NCBI GenBank assembly: GCA_036939755.1 | Contig: JALLAZ010000701.1 | Span: 1-12,707 of the forward strand | Source: Stephanodiscus triporus | Lineage: Eukaryota; Bacillariophyta; Thalassiosirophyceae; Thalassiosirales; Thalassiosiraceae | Reading direction: 5' to 3' | Length of the DNA: 12,707 bases | Part shown: positions 1 to 6,987 of the stretch, piece after piece | Position numbering within the stretch: position 1 is the stretch's first letter | How the letters are laid out: each line of letters begins with the position of its first letter | The notes under the pieces: generated by a model | What the model was told of the DNA's origin: nothing | Databases searched by the model: none | The model's input: the letters and a program-made list of their open reading frames with translations, nothing else | Program-made: the position numbers and the translations under genes

Positions 1-182
1 AATTAGTACAAATAAATTGTTACATGTATTGTAAAACTTAATTTGTTACGCTGACTGAGACTAGGAGTAGCTACCAGGAAAATTATCCATCATGCGCCTC
101 CTCCTTGAATGCGGCATGTAAATGCGGGATTTTGAAGAATGAGACCGTCATGTGGAGGCCACCATGATGTACCTCGAGTTAA
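1..182. other. Left flank of retroelement fragment, no gene seen
   Basis: This AT-rich stretch carries no reading frame I recognise. The gag frame that begins downstream is closed by an in-frame TAA at 180-182, so any original 5' part of gag is either lost or here in a degraded state. I looked for an LTR end (a TG...CA boundary, a primer-binding site, or a copy repeated further along the window) and found none. It could be untranslated leader of the element or unrelated flanking DNA; the sequence does not decide. Confidence 0.4.
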
Positions 183-1148
183 AGCCTCCAACGTCACCTC
201 AACACGACAGGCAACGCGACGGGCCAACATGGCTACATTCAGAACGCATTTAACGCACTCACTGAACAATCCAACGATGACATTGATGATGACGTAGCGA
301 CTATTGTGACACAATTGGCCGCGATGACCAATCAATGTCAAATCACAGTGGCGTTGGCAGCCGCCTCGACAAACAACCTACATGCAGCCATCACACAAGT
401 GGCTGCAAATCAACAGGCCATGATGACCCAAATGATGGCATACGGCGCCGCCGCCAACGCGGATCCTACCAGAGCACGCGTCAATGCAGGCGTCCCGCAG
501 ACATTGGGCATGCATAACTTCAACATCCTGGCGATGAGCACGTTCCAGCCCTTCAACCAACGTGGAGGGAGGCAAGGAGGTGGACGCGGCCATGGAATGC
601 GCGCCCCAAATCAAGGTGGACGACGCAACCCGCACACACCATTTGCAGAGTACACTGCACGCAACGGCGGTAGGGGTGGCGGCATCCCTGCGTTTATCCC
701 TACAATGATCGGTGGCATGATGCCAGTGCAAAACAATACCCCAATGTATTCAAACATTGTCAAGAAACACAACAACATGAACGCTTGTTTCTCCTGCGGA
801 TTCGACGTGGAAGGTACTTGCCCTCAAGAATGGCGTCGTGCAAATCACCAAGATGCATATGACCGTAACAATGCCCAGCAGTACATCAACGCTGGGTACG
901 ATCCCAGCACGAACGCGAAGCACAAGACGCAACTGCCGAATTTTTTATGGTGGGGGGCGGAGCATGTAGATTGTCATAAAATAAACGAAATCACAACGTA
1001 TGCTTTGGACCCCATTAACATTAGCACGATGGATGATATAACATTAGCCGCATCCAACATGTCGCTAAAACAACACAACGCTGCATCGGCCATCCCCAGA
1101 AGTGTAAAATCTACAGTCCCGCAATCACACTCCATTGCGGACACCGGG
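183..1148 (+). pseudogene. Retrotransposon Gag remnant with start of protease (DTG)
   Basis: The frame is open from 183, just after a TAA at 180-182, and reads conserved-looking Gag text well upstream of the first plausible start codon, for example GYIQNAFNALTEQSNDD at about 231-281. It contains an Ala/Gln-rich helical part, an RGG/Gly-rich basic tract (about 560-690) typical of nucleic-acid-binding Gag tails, and CFSCGFDVEGTCP at about 786-824. The last motif resembles a CCHC-like knuckle from which a short in-frame block including the expected His has dropped out. The conserved HQDAYDRNNAQQYINAGYDP segment follows. The frame reaches the protease catalytic triplet Asp-Thr-Gly at 1140-1148. 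The residues that should follow are missing, and sense continues in another frame, so no functional Gag-Pro can be made. Confidence 0.78.
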
Positions 1149-1545
1149 CACCCCCATGGAGAATGTGCGCACCACCGCCTCACCACTAAGTATCAACCTC
1201 CCAAATGGAGGCATTGTGAAATCGATGCACATATGTGATATTGTCATCCCGGGATTACCAACGATCCTGACGGGACACATCGTACCCGGTTTGGCAATGG
1301 CATCCCTTTTAGGAATTAGGGTACTATGCAAGGCAGACTGCAAAGTGAGGTTCACCAACGCTACATGTGAAGTAAAGTTCAACATCAAACTTATTTTACA
1401 AGGTACCAAAGATCTATCAACTGATCTTTGGACGCTACCCATCACCCCTACCGCGATACACATGCAGATCAACAGCATGTTGGGAAAAGATCAGGGTGAT
1501 CAGAAAACCCAACACATATATCCATGGCGGCGTTCACCCACTTGA
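1147..1545 (+). pseudogene. Retrotransposon aspartic protease remnant, C-terminal half
   Basis: After the DTG site the coding sense moves to a new frame, beginning GTPMENVRTTASPLSINLPNG. It continues through HICDIVIPGLPTILTGHIVPG, ASLLGIRVLCKADCKVRFT and KDLSTDLWTLPI. This order, with a ...LPG..ASLLGI..LC..GC.V.FT-type core followed by a DLWTLP stretch, is the pattern I associate with Copia-group proteases running into the pre-integrase region. The frame ends at a TGA (1543-1545) in a stretch where neighbouring frames carry family-like residues (AAFTHLIR in another frame), so a small indel probably sits near 1530-1550. The piece has no start codon of its own that need be used and is best read as a broken part of the same polyprotein. 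Confidence 0.75.
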
Positions 1546-1968
1546 TACGTAAAATTTGCCCATCAGTCACTGGGCAATCCCAGAATATCCACCCTTTTCA
1601 AGGCATTGAAGAAGGGCTTCCTCAAAGGGTGCCCTAACATGACTATCGACCTCGTCAACAAGTATTTGAACGCCAGCCCAGCCACCACCAAAGGACACAT
1701 GAAGAGGCCGAAAAAAGGCATCAGTAGCACAACACCCCATATCAACAAGAATACCGGAGACGTGCCACTGCCCATTCCTATACTACCCCTGTTCGACCTA
1801 CCACCACAGTTCCAGGGCCCAGCACGTACAATCATCAGTGATGACGACGACTCCAACATCGACCAATCCATCGCCAACGTATTTTGTTTTGGAGCATTTT
1901 CCGACAAGGTGTTGGGCGTAGTGTACAACGACTTAAAGGGCAACTTCCCATTCATGTCAGATACCTAA
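1546..1968 (+). pseudogene. Retrotransposon pre-integrase remnant, truncated
   Basis: This piece is in the same frame as the preceding one but separated from it by the TGA at 1543-1545. It reads YVKFAHQSLGNPRISTLFKA, then GFLKGCPNMTIDLVNKYLN and KGHMKRPKKGISSTTPH. A variable Pro-rich linker follows, then an acidic patch (ISDDDDSNIDQS) and SIANVFCFGAFSDKVLGVVYNDLKGNFPFMS. The frame then ends with TAA at 1966-1968. In relatives, as I recall them, this last stretch leads into the integrase-like region. Here it is cut off within a few residues, so the breakpoint of the truncation lies at about 1960. Downstream DNA has no recognisable continuation in any frame. Confidence 0.72.
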
Positions 1969-2406
1969 TGTTCATCATCTGGCTGTCACACCAGTCAGCC
2001 ATTAAGCTTTGTTATCCTCACTAGATCTACTAACCCCTCACTGTACCATTTAACATACTGGATTATCTGATTGGAAGGTAAATAAAAGATCATGAGCCAA
2101 AAAATCAAAAAGCAAATCTTAATGCAGTTCTTACTTTAAGTAGACTACAACAGCATATATTTCGTCAAGTAAAAATTGCACCTGACAAAGGTTGTTTTGA
2201 ATAGTTCTTTTCTTCCCATCCACACGAACTTCAAAAGTATTTCCTTGAAGTATGGACAAGACCAGACTAACACCATTTCACCCAACCATTGCGTCATGCC
2301 CCTCAAAACTCCTTTTTTGGCTTAAGGCACACCAATTGTAGAAAAGTAGGAAAGTGCAGAATTATACTTCCGTTTATGCACCACATCATATGCAAACTCC
2401 TCCCAT
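1969..2406. other. Intergenic spacer between retroelement relic and DUF5672 gene
   Basis: This is AT-rich sequence with no gene I can support. It separates the truncated end of the retroelement relic (+) from the stop codon of the DUF5672 gene (minus), so its right part should be the 3' UTR of that gene. A short imperfect stem, TGGCTG with CAGCCA ten bases further on (about 1981-2002), lies next to the element's truncation point and may be chance. Short frames in the region show no recognisable protein sense. Confidence 0.5.
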
Positions 2407-3816
2407 TTATTGCAGACGCCCCCCTTGCATCTCTGCAAAGTTGTAAATATACTTCAGAAATTTGCATTCTTCATGAATATTTGGTTGCTCTTTCAAAGCA
2501 TACGTACAGCCTTCGGGAGCTACGCCTTGACAATGTTCTGCGTGACCATAGTTCCACAGCTGATGGATTCCCAAAGGAATGGTGTACCTGTTGCTAGAGT
2601 TGCTCTGATGTATTCTGTTGTACACAGACATGCCAGTGTCGTTTCCCCACAGTCTTTTTACAGTATCGGCTATCTCATCGCTGTTGAGTTTATAGTATAT
2701 ATCAAATGTCTGTTCAGCGAAGGTCGAACAGACAGAGAATAGCGCTGCTTCAAAGGCACTGGGCATAGTCGCATTAATTGCATTGAGAACTGTGGAAAAG
2801 AACACATCTTCCTGTGTCCCCAAGCCCGAAAATTGAGTTGGACACCTACGAAGTGCCTCAATCATCCAGCTTCTATTCCGGATTGATAATCCCCCATTCC
2901 CCTGAAAACCACCGTGTCCCGGAGTGCAAATCTGCAATATGTTTTCCTCTGCTAGGTGATTCTCCACGCCATTGCATTTGGGTGCGTTTGTTCGCCAAAG
3001 GTTTCGCATACAGTCACAGTTTTGTTCTTGAGAGCATCCCCAAACCCAAGGCGACCACGGAGCCCCAACGTAAGCGTAATGCTTCCATAAATCGATATCT
3101 AAATGACGACAAAGAACAGCATCTTGCTGCGTGGTCAATATCATGTCACTGTCCACACCGTCGATGAATTCGTCCAACCAGAATCGAATATTCAAGAAGA
3201 TACTATTACCACTCCCAAAATTATCGCATTTTTCACCGTACTTCTCGCTGTTTAAGACGTTGACCCGAACAAGGCCCCGTTCCATCATCCGTCGGAACAA
3301 TGGCAAAGACCGGCCGTAGATGGATTGCGCTACCGCATTCACCTTCTGTCCATCCGTGGGCCCGGCTGGCATATTCTGGGTCTGTAACATGGACTTACAC
3401 GAGGAGGTGTGGAACACAACACACGCATAGGGCACATAGGCCGCAACAGATTCCAGTGCAAACCATATCGGATGGTTGATTCCCGAGGTGGGCGGGCGGG
3501 GATCCACGATGCTCACGGTCAACCGGCATCCTCCATTCAGGACGGCGGTCGAGGTGTAATTGCCGAAGGAATCGAAATCTGATATTCGTCGATCCGCGTA
3601 CGATCCGTGCGTCCCGAACGAATTGTAGATTTCGTTGTAATCATAATCGACTTCGCCCGCATTATTTTTCTCGAGTCTAGTAGGCTCGTCTGGCTGGACT
3701 TTACCACGGTTCGATGCGTACCGTGACGTTGCAATATTTAATGCAAGAATGTTTAGCACCGCCAGACCAATTAGAATCATGTGGCTGGGCAGCGATTTTC
3801 TCTGGAGCTCTCTCAT
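2407..3816 (-). CDS. DUF5672 family type II membrane protein, glycosyltransferase-like
   Basis: A protein of 469 residues. A short basic N-terminus (MRELQRKSLPSH) precedes one hydrophobic helix at about 13-29, which predicts a type II signal anchor. A low-complexity acidic stem follows, then a lumenal domain from about residue 98. Family landmarks are DMILTTQQDAVLCR (224-237), YAYVGAPWSPW (248-257), GHGGFQGNGGLSIRNRSWM (300-318), TQEDVFF (334-340) and PLGIHQLWNY (414-423). These match the DUF5672 family as I know it, which has a GT-A-like look (an acidic loop after a strand, a GNGG block, then an ED motif). Enzymatic activity and substrate are inference. Several N-x-S/T sites (86, 349, 406) and many cysteines suit the ER/Golgi. 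The frame stays open upstream as far as 4299, but that part is a Pro-rich nonsense extension across the promoter. The Met at 3816, immediately before the signal anchor, is the sensible start. Confidence 0.85.
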   Translation of the reverse strand: MRELQRKSLPSHMILIGLAVLNILALNIATSRYASNRGKVQPDEPTRLEKNNAGEVDYDYNEIYNSFGTHGSYADRRISDFDSFGNYTSTAVLNGGCRLTVSIVDPRPPTSGINHPIWFALESVAAYVPYACVVFHTSSCKSMLQTQNMPAGPTDGQKVNAVAQSIYGRSLPLFRRMMERGLVRVNVLNSEKYGEKCDNFGSGNSIFLNIRFWLDEFIDGVDSDMILTTQQDAVLCRHLDIDLWKHYAYVGAPWSPWVWGCSQEQNCDCMRNLWRTNAPKCNGVENHLAEENILQICTPGHGGFQGNGGLSIRNRSWMIEALRRCPTQFSGLGTQEDVFFSTVLNAINATMPSAFEAALFSVCSTFAEQTFDIYYKLNSDEIADTVKRLWGNDTGMSVYNRIHQSNSSNRYTIPLGIHQLWNYGHAEHCQGVAPEGCTYALKEQPNIHEECKFLKYIYNFAEMQGGRLQ

Positions 3817-4114
3817 TAAGACCAGGGCGGAGGGGGGGGGGGGGGGGAATCGCCTTGGAAATTCGGATGGGGGAGGATTGATGCAGATTGATGCTACGAT
3901 ATGAGTCCACCAGGAACGACAACACCCCCTAATATGTTGTACAATACGATACCCTACCCTCCCTCTATCGCAGCCCTGCACAGGAAAACAGGAGGAGGCC
4001 TTGCGTCCTTGCCGACGTGTCGGATGACAGGGGACGACCCACCAAGCAAGAGGAAAACGGATAACTTTTAGTAGCTCAATCTGTTTATCTCCGACCGAAC
4101 TGGAGATTTGTACC
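3817..4114. promoter_or_regulatory. Divergent promoter interval between DUF5672 and bromodomain genes
   Basis: Only 298 bases separate the start codons of two genes transcribed away from each other, so this interval must hold both 5' UTRs and both core promoters. A run of 16 G (3832-3847) lies 16-31 bases before the DUF5672 start and would be a C-run in its leader. An 8-base palindrome, TTGTACAA, lies at 3937-3944. I see no clear TATA box or CCAAT box. That transcription is shared or co-regulated is inference from spacing alone. Confidence 0.55.
3832..3847. repeat. Homopolymer run of 16 G
   Basis: This is an uninterrupted G tract on the + strand (C on the strand of the DUF5672 gene), close upstream of that gene's start codon. 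Runs this long are prone to polymerase slippage and to assembly length errors, so the exact count should not be trusted. It lies outside my chosen coding region and does not affect the protein call. Confidence 0.9.
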
Positions 4115-5749
4115 ATGGCCTCGGAGCCGGCGTCATCCGCCCCCCCTGCAGTCGCCTCCTCTCCCCAGCAGCCTCCATCCGCCGAGGGCGGAGTCGGACC
4201 GACGACGACGAAGGCTGAGACGACGTCGCCCGCGGACGACTCGGGGCGGCACGAGCTCGTCGAGGAACGCATCCGATCCCTCCTCGCCTCCCTCCGCAAA
4301 CGAGAGCCGCTCGACCCCTCCTACGACTACCTCCTCCCCGCGTCGTTCCGGAAACACGTCAAGTCCTCCGTGACCGTCGGCAGGGCATCGCCCAAATCGT
4401 CGTCGTCGTCGTCGTCGTCGTCGTCGGGGGTGGCGGCGGGAGGAGGGGGCGGCGACGGCGGGAGCGGGAGCGGGAGCGGGACCAGGCAGCATCCTATCGG
4501 GAGGAGGACGAGCGCCACCTCCGTCGTCGTCGCGAGCAGCGCGGCGGACGTGAGGCTACGGCGTCGGCTGAACGCCGACCTTCGCGACATCGTGGAGACA
4601 TACGCCTCCACCCCCGCGGGATGGAGACGTCGGCCCAACGCGCGCATGGTCGACGTCGACTTCGGTAGCGGCGGCGGCGGCGGCCAAGCGAGCGTCGAGG
4701 GCGGCGGTCGGGCGACGGCGACGGCGTCGTCGGACGGGATCGACGCCAGGCTCCGCGCGGCGTTCGCGCTGCGCGAGTCGAAGGAACACGAGCAGCGCGA
4801 TCTGGTCAACGCGACGCTCAGGGCGGAGAATTCGAGGATGCGACGCGGCTGGGGGCTGAGCGTGGTGGCCTCCGGCGGCGCGGGACATCATCCGACGATG
4901 ATGACGGCGGCGGGGATGCTCCCGCCGTTGGAGGAGGCGTCCGTTCGCAAGAGGAGACTCGAGGGGATCGCCAGGCAGTTGAGGGACAGGGAGAGGGGCG
5001 CGGCGGACAGGGCAAGGTGGACCAGGATCGCAAGGGAGGGGAGGAACCTAATCCTGAATCCGGAGTCGGCGTTAAGGGCCATGGTCGCGGCCGAGCATCG
5101 ATCGGGAAAGTCGGACGAATGTCAGCCGAGCGCGCCCAGCGCCACCGCGAGGATCGTCGCCGCCGACGCCAGCCCGGACAAAGTCGCGAAGCGACAGCGT
5201 ACGACGATAGATCCCGAGCAGGAACGTCAACAGCAAATCGAGGATGCCAAAAAGCGTGAGAGGATTTTACGCGAGAGATTGGAGCGCGAGGAGGCGGAGA
5301 ATAAGCGCCTGATCGAGAAGGAACGGGAGGAGCAGGAGCGCCGCGAGAGGGCACTGGAAACGCCGAGGGACGCGCTGCACAGGCTATACGAGCCGATCTT
5401 CTCCGCCCTGTGGGATATGGAGTTCCCCGAGTTGGGAAACACCAATCCCTTCCGCATGGTCATCGACGCGTCCACGTGCGCCGACATGGGCTTGGCGGAT
5501 TACTGTTCCGTCATCAAGAAGCCGATGAATCTCACCTACGTCCAGACGAAGGTGAACAACAAGTCGTACGAAACGTTGCAGGAATTTTTCGAGGACGTGG
5601 ACCTGATTGCGAAGAATGCATTGCAGTATAATCAAGAACCAAGCAATAGCAATCCATATCACATTGCGGCCAAAGGGTTCCGAAAGAGGTTCAAAAAATT
5701 GGCAAAGCCTCTCGTCGAGTCGCTAAAAAAAGGGATGTCTACAAAGTAG
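4115..5749 (+). CDS. Single-bromodomain nuclear protein with coiled coil
   Basis: A protein of 544 residues starting at an ATG in a good context (ACCATGG). The C-terminal bromodomain spans about 424-530. Its ZA-loop region is ADYCSVIKKPMNL, with Tyr463 at the position of the first Tyr of the usual PDYY motif. The BC loop reads NALQYNQ, with Asn506 at the acetyl-lysine-contacting position, so ligand binding is probably intact. The second ZA Tyr is Cys here. Before the domain lies a strongly charged Arg/Glu-rich coiled coil (about 368-417) and a basic cluster (AKRQR, about 358-362) that could serve for nuclear import. The N-terminal two-thirds is low complexity: ten consecutive Ser at 95-104 encoded by TCG repeats, then Gly/Ser-rich tracts. 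No ET domain or second bromodomain is present, so it is not a standard BET protein. Exact subfamily and partner complex are unknown. It is probably a chromatin acetyl-lysine reader. Confidence 0.85.
   Translation: MASEPASSAPPAVASSPQQPPSAEGGVGPTTTKAETTSPADDSGRHELVEERIRSLLASLRKREPLDPSYDYLLPASFRKHVKSSVTVGRASPKSSSSSSSSSSGVAAGGGGGDGGSGSGSGTRQHPIGRRTSATSVVVASSAADVRLRRRLNADLRDIVETYASTPAGWRRRPNARMVDVDFGSGGGGGQASVEGGGRATATASSDGIDARLRAAFALRESKEHEQRDLVNATLRAENSRMRRGWGLSVVASGGAGHHPTMMTAAGMLPPLEEASVRKRRLEGIARQLRDRERGAADRARWTRIAREGRNLILNPESALRAMVAAEHRSGKSDECQPSAPSATARIVAADASPDKVAKRQRTTIDPEQERQQQIEDAKKRERILRERLEREEAENKRLIEKEREEQERRERALETPRDALHRLYEPIFSALWDMEFPELGNTNPFRMVIDASTCADMGLADYCSVIKKPMNLTYVQTKVNNKSYETLQEFFEDVDLIAKNALQYNQEPSNSNPYHIAAKGFRKRFKKLAKPLVESLKKGMSTK
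4397..4426 (+). repeat. (TCG)10 microsatellite in bromodomain gene
   Basis: Ten perfect TCG triplets encode Ser95-Ser104. They are followed by a Gly-rich segment and three GGGAGC units (about 4461-4481). In-frame trinucleotide repeats in a disordered region vary in number without breaking the frame, so length polymorphism between strains is likely. Confidence 0.9.
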
Positions 5750-6987
5750 CAGACGTGGCAATGAAATTTCGATCTATCTGCCTTTACTATGTTCTATCAG
5801 ACAGCAAGCTGAACTGCATGGATGGTTGAGCAATAGAGATTCTAAAATAACAATCACATGAATGAAGTAGGTACCTGTGAAGGGCCCCTGGGAAGTTCAT
5901 ATCTGTGTTAGAGTCCGATGCAACGTTCCGTTACAGTACAAGTAACATGACTTCTTTCACCCATTTATGTTCGTACCCCTCAAGTCTCTCCTGTTCCTCT
6001 CTCCGTGATCAATCGACAGGACAAGTCCAGAAGTGAGCAAATATGATCGCCATGCGAGCTAATGGATGGCGATTCAGAAGAGGAAGAGGTAAATAAAATG
6101 AAGCGCTAGGGCACGTATAATATTAAGGATCAGATACTTTTTACTGATTATTCAGAGAAAACGACTATGATACATCGCACTTAATGGGAGCAATGAGGAG
6201 AGTCTCGCGGAGAATTGACGAGGGAATGCAGCGGTTATGTATTTGACTTAGCACTATAGGTAGAAACGATGAGTTGCCATCACGACTTTTTCACTGTTGC
6301 TATACTGACTTTGGTCAGACGCGTTATCAGTAGTACATGTCACGTGAGGACGCAGCGAGAAAGAAGACGAAATGTTGCGCGCCAATTACAATCATACGGC
6401 CACTCAAGCCCGTTCTGATAAAAATCGAACAGCAGACTCACATTTTCTTATCCCTCCACGAATGGAGCATAACTGTTATCATCGAAAGAAACCCGCGATC
6501 AATCGCGGCGGTAGTCCTCATCATCCGTCGTCCGTCCGACTAGGAATGAATGAAGCCCCAATGAAATCATTTCCCGCACCAGCTCCCAAACGAACGTGAC
6601 GCATATCGCGTCTTCATGGGCAATTTTTTCGTCTTCGTCGGTATCCATGCCGCGATGATTTCTTCGGTGCTGCGCCGCGAGGTGCCATATGTCTGGGCAC
6701 TATTCTTTGGAGGAAAATGAACAAGGCGTCGAGCGATTCTCGGAGGGTGTCAAGTGTAGTGGTACTTCTCTAAAATGTTGTGGTCGGGGTTCTGTTCTTC
6801 TCTAGAGAGATATCGTACACTCTGTCAGTCCCCGCCAGGTAAAAATCGCCCCCCAACATTCCCGCCAAAGCATCGCCTCCATTCAATCCTCTCCTACCTC
6901 CATCCGACGCTTCGTCCAATGAACTCCCCTACTTTCTAAAGAGTTACCCGCATTACCCGCATTCCACCCAGACCCCCGACGCAAAGA
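5750..6987. other. 1.24 kb intergenic spacer, no gene recognised
   Basis: This spacer holds the 3' UTR of the bromodomain gene and the promoter and leader of the UTP21 gene. A possible AATAAA signal occurs at 6092-6097, about 340 bases past the bromodomain stop; whether diatoms use it here is unknown. A near-palindrome (CCGCGAT, two bases, ATCGCGG) lies at 6493-6508. Two overlapping short frames around 6337-6599 have no recognisable sense and no visible start context. I looked for tRNA-like arms and T-loop boxes and saw none. Base composition is clearly more AT-rich than the genes on either side. Confidence 0.55.
6944..6961 (+). repeat. Tandem 9-base duplication just upstream of UTP21 start
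   Basis: Two perfect back-to-back copies of TTACCCGCA end 26 bases before the UTP21 start codon. The position suggests the 5' leader or core promoter. It could be a doubled protein-binding site or simple slippage. No other copy was noticed in the other promoters of the window. Confidence 0.6.

Larger units (their letters stand above)
183..1968 (+). mobile_element. Decayed, truncated Copia-like (diatom-type) LTR retrotransposon fragment
   Basis: Consecutive pieces of one element lie in order on the + strand: Gag with an RGG-rich tract and a Cys-rich knuckle region, an aspartic protease DTG site, the protease C-terminal half, and the pre-integrase linker ending in KGHMKRPKKGIS. A further conserved stretch reading SIANVFCFGAFSDK ... 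NFPFMS then stops abruptly. Wording and order match the Gag-Pro region of Copia-group elements that I recall as abundant in diatom genomes. Reading frames change at about 1147 and about 1543, and the match ends at 1968. Integrase core, reverse transcriptase and RNase H are absent from the window, and no LTR was found on either side. It is therefore an inactive relic, convergent with the DUF5672 gene. The Copia assignment rests on recalled family patterns and gene order. Confidence 0.8.

Noticed and set aside
1..182. Left LTR of the retroelement
   Set aside because: No terminal TG/CA pair, primer-binding site or second copy in the window could be found.
1406..1431. Perfect 9-base inverted repeat CCAAAGATC / GATCTTTGG with 8-base spacer
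   Set aside because: It lies inside conserved protease-remnant codons (TKDLSTDLW), so the symmetry is most simply a coding coincidence.
3709..3720. T-loop-like GGTTCGATGCG suggesting a tRNA
   Set aside because: It lies within conserved DUF5672 coding sequence, and no flanking acceptor, D or anticodon stems are visible.
3817..4299. N-terminal extension of the DUF5672 frame (about 160 extra residues) up to 4299 on the minus strand
   Set aside because: The extension is Pro/Arg-rich without family sense, crosses the promoter interval and overlaps the start of the opposite gene. The Met at 3816 directly precedes a signal anchor.
4133..5354. Minus-strand frames opposite the bromodomain gene (119-178 residues)
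   Set aside because: They are shadows of GC-rich, repeat-rich coding sequence; poly-Arg and poly-Asp tracts simply mirror the TCG repeat.
6337..6599. Two overlapping short + strand frames in the spacer (68 and 75 residues)
   Set aside because: There is no recognisable protein sense, the frames overlap each other, and no start context or conservation can be judged.
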